DNA of 64,000 nucleotides from Methylobacterium brachythecii (GCF_014196345.1 NZ_JACIDN010000006.1:186001-250000); one strand, 5' to 3'. Shown: positions 1 through 9,566, counted from the first letter of the stretch. Numbers and translations are program-made. Notes: generated by a model from the letters alone, not told the origin.

Positions 1-801
1 GTGGCCACGAACTGCGATCGTCGCCACTATGCTCACAAGCTCTGGCGGGTCGGCCGCCATGTCGTTCGCGAAGCGACGTTCGACCTGGCGCACAGCCCTG
101 CCAGCATCGTGGCGGTGCATGAGGGTATGCGCCCCTACCTGATCCGCGGGGGCGTCGCGCCGGATGCGATCGCCGTTCTGCGCAATCCCGTGCTGCCCTG
201 GCGAACCGAGCGCATCAGAGCCGAGCAGAACCGCGAGGTCGTCTTCGTGGGGCGCCTCGAACGCGACAAAGGCGTCGACGTGGTCGCCGCGGCCGCGCGT
301 GAAGCGAAAGTTCCACTCTGTGTCGTCGGTGACGGGCCGCTCAAGGACGAATTGAAGGCAGCCTATCCGGAGGCCCGGCTCCTGGGGTGGCGTTCGCCCT
401 CCGAGATCTCGGCCCTCGTCGAGACCGCCCGGCTGATCGTCGTCCCGACGCGCTGGCGGGAAACCTTCGGGCTGGTCACGCTCGAGGCCGCTATGAGCGG
501 CTTGCCGGTAGTGGTCTCTCGCCACGCCCTGATCGCGCCGGAAGTCGTCGATACCGGTTGTGCCGAGGCCTGCGATCCCGACGACCGAGTGGGACTGGCG
601 GCACAGCTCGCACGTCTCGCCACGGACGACCTCCACGTGCGCCGCATGAGCGAGGCCGGCTTCCACCACGGGCGAAGCCTCGCACCGACGCCGGAAGCCT
701 GGTGCGACGGCCTGATCGCGCTCTACCGCGCGAAACTCTCTTCCGCATCCGTTGAACTCCGGCCCCCTCCAACTGTGGAGGCGCTCGCCGCCCTCGGTTA
801 A
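1..801 (+). CDS. glycosyltransferase family 4, 5' end cut by window
   Basis: This is the C-terminal two thirds of a GT4 (GT-B fold) glycosyltransferase that would move a sugar from a nucleotide-sugar donor to a growing polysaccharide at the cytoplasmic face of the membrane. The visible part holds the start of the donor domain (VVFVGRLERDKGVD, about residue 80), the VVGDGPLKDEL segment and the nucleotide-binding stretch ending in ETFGLVTLEAAMSGLPVV. The usual N-terminal acceptor domain of about 100 residues is missing, so the GTG at base 1 is probably an internal codon and the gene starts upstream of the window. It is followed by 229 bp without a gene and then by a glycanase gene, which fits an exopolysaccharide locus. 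The acceptor and linkage cannot be told. Confidence 0.85.
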   Translation: MATNCDRRHYAHKLWRVGRHVVREATFDLAHSPASIVAVHEGMRPYLIRGGVAPDAIAVLRNPVLPWRTERIRAEQNREVVFVGRLERDKGVDVVAAAAREAKVPLCVVGDGPLKDELKAAYPEARLLGWRSPSEISALVETARLIVVPTRWRETFGLVTLEAAMSGLPVVVSRHALIAPEVVDTGCAEACDPDDRVGLAAQLARLATDDLHVRRMSEAGFHHGRSLAPTPEAWCDGLIALYRAKLSSASVELRPPPTVEALAALG

Positions 802-1029
802 GGAAAAGCGAGATCATCAGTCTTGTGAAGAAAATCCTGTCGGTTTCTGCGCCGACCAATCAGTTGCTCGAAATTTCAGCAGCGGATTTTCAGGAACTCG
901 AAAGCTCTCGAATAGAATCTCATTTTCGACAAAGGCGAATGACTTTGGTTTCGCGACAGCCTTCGATCGAGCAAGCATTCGCAATGCTGCCGTGATCTCT
1001 GCTGAGTCAGACCAACCTGAGGTTTCATC

Positions 1030-2790
1030 GTGATCGATCTGACCGGCTATCGGCTGACCTTCGACGACGAATTCAACCAACTCAGCGTATCGGCAACGGG
1101 CAGCGGCACCGTCTGGGCGGATACCCGCCCGGGCTCATTACTTCGACCCGGAGTCGATATCGGCTTCGGCCAGTCGGCCTTCGTCGATTCCAGCGCCGGG
1201 ATCCAGCCTTTCTCCATCACGAACGGAGCGCTGAAGATCGAAGCGGCGCCGGCCACCGGCGCGGCGGCCGATCTGGTCTATCCCGGCCTGTGGTCGTCTG
1301 GGCTGATCCACGCGGCCGAGACGTTCTCGCAGACCTACGGCTACTTCGAGATGCGGGCCGACTTGCCCGAGGGCGCGGGCTCCTGGCCCGGCTTCTGGCT
1401 GCTCGCAGCCGACGGCCATTGGCCGCCGGAACTCGACATCGTGGAGACCTTCGGCGCCGATCCGACCACCTTGACGAACTCGGTGCATACCGAGCAGACC
1501 GGAGCGCACACCTTCCAGACCGTCTGGACCAATCAGCCGACCCTTTCGGCAGGCTTCCACACCTTCGGGGCGCTTTGGACGCCCACGACCATCACGTTCT
1601 ACTACGACGGCACCGCCATCGGAGAACTCGCAACGCCGGCCGACATGCACGGGGCGATGTACCCGGTGATCGCACTGGCGATGTCGCGGGGCGTGGCAGG
1701 AACGACCGACGATCCCCGTTCGATGCTGGTTGACTACGTCCGCGCCTATTCGGCCGATCCGAGCGCGACTGCCGTGGCGCTTCAGCACATCGCCTCGCCG
1801 GACGGAGCCGACACCTCCGACCTTCACGGGGCGGTGGCGGCGGCGGTCGCGCCGCCCGCGCACGGGACGGACACCCTGATCTTGCACGTCTCCGGAGACT
1901 TCTGGAACGGTGGGCCGGAATTCACGGTCACGGTCGACGGCAAGCCTGTCGGCGGCACCTTCGACGTCACGGCCGACCATGCCACCGGGGCTCACCAGGA
2001 CATCAGTCTTACCGGCGATTTCGGCGCCGGCCCCCATGTCGTCGCGGTCACGTTCGCCAACGATGCTCAGGGACAGCCGGTCTACGATCCGGCTACGGGT
2101 TGGCACGTCAACGACCGCAATCTCTACGTCAGCGGTTTCAGCTTTGATGGAGTCGAGCACGGCGTCGAGGCGATGACCGCCAACAACGCTTCCGGCGGCT
2201 GCGACTGGCTCGATCCCCACGCCGCCGTTCTCGTCAATAACGGGACGGCAACCTTCGCTTTCAACGGCGCCTCCTCTTCGACCGCCCCCCCGGGGGTGGC
2301 ACCGACAGCGCCTCCCGCCGCGCCGGTGGAGACCGCTCCGAGCACTCCCGTCACCCCCACTCCTCCTGCCGTCCCCGTGGTCGCGCCCGGCTCCGATACC
2401 CTGACCTTCCACGTCTCCGGCGATCTCTGGAACGGCGGCCCTGCCTTCACGGTCACGGTCGACGGCGTGCGCGTCGGAGGGACCTACGAGGTCAGTGCCG
2501 ATCACGGTTCGGGCGCACGCCAGGACGTCACGCTCACGGGTGCCTTCGGGTCGGGGCCGCACAAGATCGCCGTCGAGTTCGTCAACGATGCCGCGGGAAC
2601 GCCGGTCTACGATCCTGAAACGGGCTGGCACATGAACGACCGCAACCTCTACGTCAGCGGCTTCAGCTTCGACGGAACGGAGCATGGCGTCGAAGCGATG
2701 ACGGCCAACTACGCGTCGCGCGGCTGCGATTGGCTCGACCCCCACGCGGCCGTGCTCGTGGATAACGGCTCGGTCCTGTTCCACATCTGA
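1030..2790 (+). CDS. GH16 endoglycanase with two C-terminal carbohydrate-binding repeats
   Basis: A 586-residue glycoside hydrolase family 16 protein, likely cleaving beta-glucan-type linkages in the exopolysaccharide. Residues 1-245 are the GH16 domain, with the catalytic motif ELDIVE and the typical GSWPGFWLL and ALWTPTTITFYYDG segments. Two repeats of about 130 residues follow (about 278-410 and 457-586), both with HVSGD(F/L)WNGGP, NDRNLYVSGFSFDG and CDWLDPHAAVLV, and resemble xylan-binding or CBM60-like modules. They are joined by a Pro/Thr-rich linker. There is no signal peptide. ExsH/PlyA-type glycanases also lack one and leave by type I secretion, so the same route is inferred here. 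The start is GTG at 1030, the only good start just before the GH16 fold, with a weak GAGG upstream. Confidence 0.9.
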   Translation: MIDLTGYRLTFDDEFNQLSVSATGSGTVWADTRPGSLLRPGVDIGFGQSAFVDSSAGIQPFSITNGALKIEAAPATGAAADLVYPGLWSSGLIHAAETFSQTYGYFEMRADLPEGAGSWPGFWLLAADGHWPPELDIVETFGADPTTLTNSVHTEQTGAHTFQTVWTNQPTLSAGFHTFGALWTPTTITFYYDGTAIGELATPADMHGAMYPVIALAMSRGVAGTTDDPRSMLVDYVRAYSADPSATAVALQHIASPDGADTSDLHGAVAAAVAPPAHGTDTLILHVSGDFWNGGPEFTVTVDGKPVGGTFDVTADHATGAHQDISLTGDFGAGPHVVAVTFANDAQGQPVYDPATGWHVNDRNLYVSGFSFDGVEHGVEAMTANNASGGCDWLDPHAAVLVNNGTATFAFNGASSSTAPPGVAPTAPPAAPVETAPSTPVTPTPPAVPVVAPGSDTLTFHVSGDLWNGGPAFTVTVDGVRVGGTYEVSADHGSGARQDVTLTGAFGSGPHKIAVEFVNDAAGTPVYDPETGWHMNDRNLYVSGFSFDGTEHGVEAMTANYASRGCDWLDPHAAVLVDNGSVLFHI

Positions 2791-2800
2791 AGCAGAGGGG

Positions 2801-3964
2801 TCAGGCGATGCGCGGCCGGCGCAGCATCGGCGTAGCGGCGCGACGCAGGCTGGACAAGACGCCGAGAACCGGCTCGTCGACGAGGTAGGTGAACAACGTC
2901 GCGACCAACAGGGACAGGGCCAGAAAGGCGGCGAAGACGCCTGCGAGACCAAAGTTGCCGAGCGGCCATAGTGCAACCACCGTCGCAGCGGTGAGCGTGC
3001 ACAGGATCGGCACGTGGACGAGATAGAGCGAGAACGAGATGCGTCCGAGAAAGCGCATTGCCGGACTGGCGAATGCGCGGCCCAGGCGCGGTGAGCATAG
3101 ACATCCGTAGACGATGAGGGCTGCGCCGATCGGTTCGAGCCCTTCGCCAGGCATCACCCGCCCAAGCCAGTCAGGCCCCATGGCGACGAGCGTCGCATGG
3201 CTGCCGAGGAAGAGACCGAGGCAGAACGACCCCACCGGCGCGACCGCACCGAGCTGACCGCGGATCCAGGCCTCCCGTAGCAGCGCGCCGAGGATGAAGC
3301 CGTCGTAGTGGAACCGGTGCATCGCGGCCGCAGCGATCCCTACCGCAACGAGGATCGCGACCCGAATCAGACCCTGCGTCCAGGCATAGACCGCGTAGAG
3401 CAGGAACGACCCGAGCAGCTCAATCCGCATGGTCCAGAGCACATTGTTGAAGAGCGATCCGCCGGTGCGGAACGTCCCGACCAGACCGTCGGAGAGCGCG
3501 GCGGCCGCCGATGGGATGAGGCCCTGATGGACCCATTGCAGCCAGGGACTCGGCGCGAGCCGATCGAGTTCGCGCGCTGCGTCCGGGATTGCCGAGAGCA
3601 GGATCCAGGCGAGGCAGACGCTTGCCGTGGCCGGCAGAGCGAGCCGCAGATACCGCAGGGGCGCCATGAGATAAACGGGCTCGCGCCGGCCGGCCGCGGA
3701 GTTCGAGACGACGAAACCGCTCAGCACGAAAAACACCGACACCGAGAACGGCCCGTTGAAGAGCGCTCCGAATGCGGTCCCGTCCGACAGGGAAGGGGTC
3801 ACGCCCTCGCCGACGGCAAAGCGCGGAGCGAAGGCGCTGAGGAAATGGAAGACCACCACCACGAGAGCGGCGGCGGCGCGCAGTCCGTCGAGCTGATGCA
3901 GCCGACCGCGTGCCGGCAACGAGCCGTCGCCGCGCGCGCCTTCTGACGGCCCGCGACCCGGCAT
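2801..3964 (-). CDS. acyltransferase family 3 membrane protein
   Basis: A 387-residue integral membrane acyltransferase of the family-3 type (ExoZ/OatA-like), which adds acetyl or similar groups to sugar residues of the polysaccharide. It shows the family opening LDGLRAAAALVVVVFHF near residue 23, many hydrophobic helices and the ending SFSLYLVHVPILCTL. The start used is ATG at 3964. A GTG immediately before it is an alternative. The open frame continues upstream as low-complexity sequence antisense to the methyltransferase gene, and that part is not coding. It is the last gene of the minus-strand polysaccharide operon, about 40 bp after the methyltransferase stop. Confidence 0.88.
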   Translation of the reverse strand: MPGRGPSEGARGDGSLPARGRLHQLDGLRAAAALVVVVFHFLSAFAPRFAVGEGVTPSLSDGTAFGALFNGPFSVSVFFVLSGFVVSNSAAGRREPVYLMAPLRYLRLALPATASVCLAWILLSAIPDAARELDRLAPSPWLQWVHQGLIPSAAAALSDGLVGTFRTGGSLFNNVLWTMRIELLGSFLLYAVYAWTQGLIRVAILVAVGIAAAAMHRFHYDGFILGALLREAWIRGQLGAVAPVGSFCLGLFLGSHATLVAMGPDWLGRVMPGEGLEPIGAALIVYGCLCSPRLGRAFASPAMRFLGRISFSLYLVHVPILCTLTAATVVALWPLGNFGLAGVFAAFLALSLLVATLFTYLVDEPVLGVLSSLRRAATPMLRRPRIA

Positions 3965-4005
3965 CACCCTTTCGAGCGAGGCGCCCGTCGGGAGAAGCTC
4001 GGCTC

Positions 4006-4845
4006 TCACGCCGGAGTCCAAGTTCGGCTTCGACTGCGAGCCGCCTTCAGCGGCATCTGCCAATTCGGTTTCGCACCGACGAAGTCGCAGTACCGCGGAT
4101 GTTCGAACCGATGCAGCACGAAGGTTTTGACATGCCAATGGTCGGGCACGACGCGCTTCGCCGCCAATCCATGGATCGGTGCGATTTTCATGGCGGGATG
4201 CGCGTCGTTGAATTCGCGGATCGCCAGCAGTTCTCCGATGAACTCGCAATGCAGTTCGGAATCGTCGCCGACGATGTCGTCGAAGTAGAAGAAGGGCCGC
4301 GGAAGAAAGAGGTCGTGGCCTTCGTCGCAGAGCGCCAGCGCTTTCCGGGTCGACGAATAATAATCCATGTCGAAAGAGATGAAGCCGATCGGCGCTGGCC
4401 TCATGTCTTTGACGAACCGCTTCAATCCGGCCTCGACGTCGTCGATCACGAGCCGGGCAGTCGTCAGCCGCGCGGCCAGCGCCTCGAAATCCATGCGGAA
4501 CTGCCCGGAGCGCCAGATGAACGGTGCGTCCCGGTGGTCGAGTGCCGGAGGCATTCCCTGGCCCGTGTCGAACCCGTAGGCGTCGATCCGTATTCCGAGA
4601 TGGGCGCCGATCACGGCTGCCACGTTCTCCATGGCCAGGAGGCCGTTGCCACCGGCGACACCGAATTCGAGCACGCTCATCGCGTCGTAGCCGAGCGCCT
4701 TCGCCTGCCGGGCGGCCTGATAGATGCCGTAGGCGAATTGAGGTCGATCGATTGCATCGTACCGGACCTGCAGGTCGACGAACGGTGTCAACCGCAGGAC
4801 GCGCCGCCGCAGGGCACGTCCGAGCCGTACCGGATCTGGAAACAT
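4006..4845 (-). CDS. SAM-dependent methyltransferase-like protein
   Basis: A 279-residue protein with a class I SAM-binding fold. The glycine-rich motif I reads VLEFGVAGGNGLL (about residues 59-71), followed by an acidic strand end (IDAYGFDTGQG) and a later FISFDMDYYSST segment with the acidic residues seen in TylF-like sugar O-methyltransferases. This suggests methylation of a sugar precursor or polysaccharide residue, but the substrate is unknown. It lies between the flippase (44 bp upstream) and the acyltransferase in one minus-strand operon, so a decorating role in polysaccharide synthesis is the best inference. Confidence 0.75.
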   Translation of the reverse strand: MFPDPVRLGRALRRRVLRLTPFVDLQVRYDAIDRPQFAYGIYQAARQAKALGYDAMSVLEFGVAGGNGLLAMENVAAVIGAHLGIRIDAYGFDTGQGMPPALDHRDAPFIWRSGQFRMDFEALAARLTTARLVIDDVEAGLKRFVKDMRPAPIGFISFDMDYYSSTRKALALCDEGHDLFLPRPFFYFDDIVGDDSELHCEFIGELLAIREFNDAHPAMKIAPIHGLAAKRVVPDHWHVKTFVLHRFEHPRYCDFVGAKPNWQMPLKAARSRSRTWTPA

Positions 4846-4888
4846 CGCGACCTTTCTCGCTCTCGATCACCGGTTAGGCCGGCGCCCT

Positions 4889-6397
4889 TCAGGCTCGCTT
4901 TGGACTGAGCATCGTCAGGAGACTGTCCATCGGCGTCCGCACGCGGCCGGGAATCCTGGCCGCCAGCGCACGCAGGCGGCCGACGTCCTGCGCCGGGAGC
5001 GCGCCGAGGCTCCGCACGGCGACGAGGTAGACGACCGCCCCGCTCCCAATTGCGAGGGGAAGAGACAGCATCGGATCTCGCACTAGGCTGACGCAAAGGA
5101 AGGCGACGAAAGCGCAAAGCAGCGCAGCGATCAGGAGTCGCCCGAGATCACCCAGCGGGATCGGGCAACCGAGCCGGCGCATGATGAACCACGAACCCCA
5201 AGCGACCATCACGGCATGAACGGCTGCCCGTGACAGGGCAGCTCCCATCATCCCGAAGGACGGCACGATCAGGAAGCCGGCGGCGATCGAGAGCGCGGCG
5301 CCGACGAGACCGCTGACGAAGACGAAGTCGCTGCGCTCGTGCGCGTAGATCATCTGCGACCCGACCGACCCCGTCGCTCCGATGGCAGCCCCCGCTACCA
5401 GCACGCTGGCGACGGAAATCGCGGCGGAATAGGCCGGCCCATAGATGAGGGGCAGAAGCGCGGGCAGGATCGCGGCGAGGCCGAGACAGCTCGGAAACAG
5501 AAGGAAGGCCATGATCCGGGTCGCGGTGGCGTAGGCACTGCGCGTGCGGTCCGTCGCGCGCTGCCCGTAGCTCTCGGCGAAATACGGTAGCAGGCCGCCC
5601 GTCAGCAGGAGAGGCCCCTGCGAGGCGAGGTTCGAGAAGGTGAACCCGACCGTGAAAAGGGCGACTGCTTCGCTGCCCTGGTAGCGCTGCAGGAAGAAGA
5701 TCTCCAACCGCGACCAGATCAGCGTCGTCGTCAGTGCGCCGGCCCACGCATAGAGCGCGAAACGTAGGGTCCGCCTGCGCAAGTCGGGGCTGATCCGGGC
5801 GCCGTGGGTCCCGATCCGGATCACCGCCGCGATCGGCAGGAGACCGCCGGCGCAATAGCCGAGCAATGCGCCCTCGGCTCCGTCGAAATGCGCTCCCGCC
5901 GTGACGGCAACGAGCTGCATCAGCAGCGAACCGAGTGTCAGTTTCGCGGCGGCGTCGAAGCGCTGCATCCCGCGCAGGAAGCCGAGACCGAAATTCGAGA
6001 CGAGCTGCGTCGTGAACAGCAGACCGATCAGCCACCAGATCCGGGCCAGCGAGTCGGGGCTTGGGCCATCTGCCTTGAAACCGAGCCAGGCGAAGATGGC
6101 GCCTCCCAGCGCCGCCAGCGCGAGGCAGGGGCGCAGCAGGTAGGCCGCGAGACCGAGCGCGTCCGCATCGTCACCTCCTGCGGTCAGCTCGGGCAGATAG
6201 CGCGTCAGCGACTGGAAGATGCCGAAATCCGCGAAGGTGACGGCGAGCGTCACCAGCCAGAGCGCGTAGGCGATGACGCCCGTGTCGGTCGGCCCGAGCA
6301 AACGCGCGACGAGCACCATGCTGACGAAGCTGCCGAGCGCGGTGCAGAGGCCCGCCAGAGTAGCGAACAGGGAGTTGCGGGCGAAGCGCGATGACAT
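4889..6397 (-). CDS. Wzx-like polysaccharide flippase (MATE/MOP superfamily)
   Basis: A 502-residue polytopic membrane protein with about 12-14 hydrophobic segments and the usual Wzx opening (FARNSLFATLAGLCTALGSFVSMVLVARLLGP). Such proteins flip lipid-linked oligosaccharide units across the inner membrane before polymerisation. Length and hydropathy fit the oligosaccharide flippase family (PF01943/PF13440 type). The gene starts 3 bp after the stop of the upstream glycosyltransferase, so the two are probably translationally linked. Together with the polymerase-like gene at 10967 it suggests a Wzx/Wzy-type export route. Confidence 0.88.
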   Translation of the reverse strand: MSSRFARNSLFATLAGLCTALGSFVSMVLVARLLGPTDTGVIAYALWLVTLAVTFADFGIFQSLTRYLPELTAGGDDADALGLAAYLLRPCLALAALGGAIFAWLGFKADGPSPDSLARIWWLIGLLFTTQLVSNFGLGFLRGMQRFDAAAKLTLGSLLMQLVAVTAGAHFDGAEGALLGYCAGGLLPIAAVIRIGTHGARISPDLRRRTLRFALYAWAGALTTTLIWSRLEIFFLQRYQGSEAVALFTVGFTFSNLASQGPLLLTGGLLPYFAESYGQRATDRTRSAYATATRIMAFLLFPSCLGLAAILPALLPLIYGPAYSAAISVASVLVAGAAIGATGSVGSQMIYAHERSDFVFVSGLVGAALSIAAGFLIVPSFGMMGAALSRAAVHAVMVAWGSWFIMRRLGCPIPLGDLGRLLIAALLCAFVAFLCVSLVRDPMLSLPLAIGSGAVVYLVAVRSLGALPAQDVGRLRALAARIPGRVRTPMDSLLTMLSPKRA

Positions 6398-6400
6398 ACG

Positions 6401-7537
6401 CTACCCCGCAGGCCGATCTGCAGGGGAGGGATGTCCGGTGCCAGGGGCGGCCGGTCTTCCGCTTAAGCGCAGGCGATACGCGTCGATGGCGTGTTGGTAG
6501 ACCTGCACGGTCTCATCCGCCACGCGGCGCGTGTCGAGCCAGTCGAGCTCTCGCACCGCCGCCGCACGCCAGCGAGCCAGGGCGGCGGGATCGTCGAGCA
6601 GCCCGCACAGGGTCCTGCCGAGGGTCTCGGGATCGCCCGGCGGTACCAGCAACCCGGCACGGCCGCCCTCGAGCACCTCGGGAATGCCGCCGACGTCGCT
6701 GCCCACCACCGCGCAGCCGGCCTCGCGCGCCTCCGCGATGACGAGACCGAAGGGCTCGCTGCGCGAAGCAAGGACGAAGATGTCGGCACCGCGAAAGTAG
6801 GACCGCGGGTCCGCCAGAAAGCCGGTGAAGTGGATACGCCCTCCGAGTCCGCTCGCCCGCGCCTGCTCCTCGAACCGGGCGCGGTCGGGACCGTCGCCGA
6901 CGATGTAGAGGGCAGCGCTCGGATGACGCTCCGCCAGAACGCCGAACGCAGTGATGAGGTCGCCGATGCCCTTGCGGGCGTACAGGCCTGCGACCGTAAG
7001 GATGGCAGGATGCGAGAGGGTGGCGACGTCGCCCCCGTCGGGTGCCCGGCGCGGTGAATTCAGCGGCCCGTTGCGCACGACGTCGATCCTGGAGATCGAA
7101 ATGCGGCGCTTGCTCATCTGCTCTGCCACGGCCGCACTCACGGCGATGACACGGTCGCCCACGCCCATCAGCACGGCGCTGCGCTGCCACTCGTTGTGGA
7201 CCGTCGTGACCAGTCTCCAGCTGGCGCCAGCGCGCACGAACCGGGCAAGGAGGGCGCCGGTCATCATGTGCGCATGGACGACATCCGGCTTCCAGGAGCG
7301 GATCAGGGCCTTCAGTCCCAAGGCCGCCCGCGGCAACGTCAGAGGCTCACGCCAATTCTGGTGCAGGTCTACATGCCCGACCCCATGATCGGCCAGGAGC
7401 CTCACATAGGAGCCGCCCGCACTGGCCATGGCGACCGCGTGCCCGCGCTCGGACTGGCGACAGGCAATGTCCACGGCTACGTTCATGATGCCGTTGCCGA
7501 TCTCGTGGCAGTGGTTGGCGAGATGCAAAATCCTCAT
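6401..7537 (-). CDS. glycosyltransferase family 4
   Basis: A 378-residue GT4 enzyme. The N-terminal domain opens with RILHLANHCHEIGNGIMNVA and contains VVHAHMMTG. The donor domain contains LTVAGLYARKGIGDLI, VGDGPDRARFEEQA and SEPFGLVIAEAREAGCAVVGSDVGGIPEVLEGG, the classical E-x7-E region. The start is ATG at 7537, which overlaps the TGA of the upstream gene as ATGA and excludes 14 extra residues in the open frame. It probably adds one sugar to the lipid-linked repeat unit. Donor and linkage are unknown. Confidence 0.9.
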   Translation of the reverse strand: MRILHLANHCHEIGNGIMNVAVDIACRQSERGHAVAMASAGGSYVRLLADHGVGHVDLHQNWREPLTLPRAALGLKALIRSWKPDVVHAHMMTGALLARFVRAGASWRLVTTVHNEWQRSAVLMGVGDRVIAVSAAVAEQMSKRRISISRIDVVRNGPLNSPRRAPDGGDVATLSHPAILTVAGLYARKGIGDLITAFGVLAERHPSAALYIVGDGPDRARFEEQARASGLGGRIHFTGFLADPRSYFRGADIFVLASRSEPFGLVIAEAREAGCAVVGSDVGGIPEVLEGGRAGLLVPPGDPETLGRTLCGLLDDPAALARWRAAAVRELDWLDTRRVADETVQVYQHAIDAYRLRLSGRPAAPGTGHPSPADRPAG

Positions 7538-8799
7538 GCGCGGGCGCCGGCCAGCCGGCCGGCCTCGATGCCACGCCATCCGTTATAGGCGGAGCGTAGC
7601 GCGCGACCGGTCTGGGCCAGTTCGATCGCGAGCAATCCGACGCGGCCGAGCCGCGGATACATCCGCATGACGGCTCCCTCGCGCCACAGACTGTCACGGA
7701 TTCTGCCCGCGCGCCCCGATGCGACGCCGGATGCGAATTGCGTCACTGTCTCGGTGCGGCCGAAGTCGCGGGAGCGATCGGCGAGACTCAGCATGGCGAG
7801 ATCGTCACGGCCAGGCCAGATCACCGCCCGCCGGAACCGGCGCCATGCGAGCGCAGCGTCATCCTCGATCCGCGTCAGCGACGCCTCGTCGAGGGTCTCG
7901 ATACAGGCCAAGACCCCGGAGAAGAGGCCGCGGACGTCATCCGCGATCCGGTTCTCCCAGCCTTCGACCTGCAGATTCGAGCGTGGCTCCTCTGACGGAG
8001 ACGACGCAGCGAAAGTGCGGACGCTCGGCAGGTCTGGCTCGAGGACGGCTTCGATCAGTTGCCAGAAGCGCAGGCCTGACGTGCGCATTTCCCAGGGCTT
8101 GTAGCTGTCGCTCTCGATGGAGAGGCCGCGGGTGCAGTCGAAATGAGGCGTGGCGAGGCGCTTGTAGTTGCTGCGCGCGAATTGCAAGCAGAACCAGCTC
8201 CGGTCCGGAATGCCGTCGCGCAGAAGCCGCACCGTGCTGCCATACAGCCCGGTATCGCACAGGATCACGGTCTTTCGGCCGCCGGTGCGCGCCTGCAGAT
8301 GACGGCGGAAGAGAGCGTCCTGGCCGGCGATCGCCTGTCGGACGGCCACTGCAGCGGGGTCGGGAGCCATCAGGAGCGCTGCAAAAAGCTGCGGCTCGAA
8401 GCGTGCATCCCAGTCCGATGACAGGGTCCGATCGGGGCGCTGCGTGAGCGCCAGAGCGACTTCTGCCATCGGCCGCCCCTCGAACTCGCGCCCGAGTTCG
8501 GACAGCAAGGCGTCGCCTGGGTCCGGCGCACAGGTCCGAGCGGCCACGAGGCGAGAGACCATCAGGCTTTCCGCGACGACCGGCGAGGTCAGACCGGTGC
8601 GGGCTAGGAAACTCTCGTAGACGTGTCTCAGCCGCAGGCCGCCGCGGGCGCAGAACAGCAGCGTCGCTTCTTCCGGATTCGGGAAGAAGCGCAGAGAGAA
8701 CCAGAGCCGTAAGCTGAATTCGGCCAGGATCGGGCCGAGAACCTCTCGACCGAAAGCTTCCGGACTGGGTACGGAGGATGCCGTCGACGACCCGCTCAT
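7534..8799 (-). CDS. unrecognised protein coupled to a HAD phosphatase-like gene
   Basis: A 421-residue protein with no motif I can name firmly. It has a segment KTVILCDTGLYGSTVRLL (about residue 175) and a basic C-terminus. Its start codon overlaps the HAD gene's stop (ATGA at 8796-8799), and its own stop overlaps the next glycosyltransferase start, so all three are likely translated together. Some capsule loci encode a single protein of about 600 residues with an N-terminal HAD domain and a C-terminal region of this size (COG5610 type, from memory). This pair may be a split form of that protein. Its role in polysaccharide synthesis is inferred from context only. Confidence 0.7.
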   Translation of the reverse strand: MSGSSTASSVPSPEAFGREVLGPILAEFSLRLWFSLRFFPNPEEATLLFCARGGLRLRHVYESFLARTGLTSPVVAESLMVSRLVAARTCAPDPGDALLSELGREFEGRPMAEVALALTQRPDRTLSSDWDARFEPQLFAALLMAPDPAAVAVRQAIAGQDALFRRHLQARTGGRKTVILCDTGLYGSTVRLLRDGIPDRSWFCLQFARSNYKRLATPHFDCTRGLSIESDSYKPWEMRTSGLRFWQLIEAVLEPDLPSVRTFAASSPSEEPRSNLQVEGWENRIADDVRGLFSGVLACIETLDEASLTRIEDDAALAWRRFRRAVIWPGRDDLAMLSLADRSRDFGRTETVTQFASGVASGRAGRIRDSLWREGAVMRMYPRLGRVGLLAIELAQTGRALRSAYNGWRGIEAGRLAGARA

Positions 8800-9566
8800 G
8801 TGAGGGCTGCTCCCCGGCTCCAGAGAAAGCCGTTGCGATGCGAGAGCACGCGTTCCACCCGCGCACGCACCGCGTCCGCCTTGCGCCGGATGCGGATGTG
8901 GCGGGGCCGAACGAGGTGAAGAGTTTTCAGCCCGGCGGCCGAAGCCATCGCGACGTCGGCCAAAGCATCATCGCCGATATGCAGAACCTGATCCGCGCGC
9001 ACTCCTTCCGCGCGCAGCAGTGCGGGAAACAGCGCGCCGGATCGTTTCGTCGCGCCGAGATCGGCGCTTGTATAGATCGCGGCGACCGGGTGGCCGGGCG
9101 CCAGCGTATCGAGGAGATGCTCGATGGTCGCGCCGTCGTGGTAGGTGTCGCTCGCCGCCACGACACGGCGCCCCGCTCGCGCCTGCTCTGCCAGCCACGT
9201 CAGGAACGGGCGGTTCGGCCTCAGCTGCTGCCGCTCAACTGCGAGTTCGGCCTCCCGCAGGATCGCGGCTTGACGCCCCTCAAGTCCCAAGATTGTTGCG
9301 GTCACGGCGACGAGATCCGCGAAGCGCACGTCGCCATCGGGGGTGGCGAGTTCGACGGCCCGGTAAGCTGCCCGCTGCACGCCGATCCGAGTGCGCCATA
9401 CGAGCCTCGGGTCGATAGCGACGCAGTGCTCGCCGACCAGACGTTGCGACACGAGCTCGGCGATGGTTCGAAATCGGCTGCTCTCAGCCCTGTCGTCTCG
9501 GTGGAGCAGTGTGTCGAAGACGTCGCAGGAGATGGTAGTCGTGGTGTCCGAGACGCATGCGAACAT
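8796..9566 (-). CDS. HAD-superfamily hydrolase
   Basis: A 256-residue HAD-like hydrolase. Motif I is SCDVFDTLL (about residues 13-21), motif II is VVAASDTYHDG, a conserved basic residue lies in LGATKRSG, and motif IV is HIGDDALADV, so the catalytic residues are all present. It would hydrolyse a phosphate ester, perhaps a sugar phosphate. The start is ATG at 9566: an AAAGGA Shine-Dalgarno lies 5 nt upstream, whereas the longer frame to 9614 adds Arg-rich sequence. It is first in the minus-strand polysaccharide operon, and a 260-bp divergent promoter region separates it from the plus-strand genes. Confidence 0.85.
   Translation of the reverse strand: MFACVSDTTTTISCDVFDTLLHRDDRAESSRFRTIAELVSQRLVGEHCVAIDPRLVWRTRIGVQRAAYRAVELATPDGDVRFADLVAVTATILGLEGRQAAILREAELAVERQQLRPNRPFLTWLAEQARAGRRVVAASDTYHDGATIEHLLDTLAPGHPVAAIYTSADLGATKRSGALFPALLRAEGVRADQVLHIGDDALADVAMASAAGLKTLHLVRPRHIRIRRKADAVRARVERVLSHRNGFLWSRGAALT

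Noticed and set aside
1138..2976. Long minus-strand frame (612 codons) antisense to the GH16 gene
   Set aside because: Arg/Asp/Val-rich periodic composition typical of the antisense of high-GC coding DNA, and it covers a clear GH16 gene.
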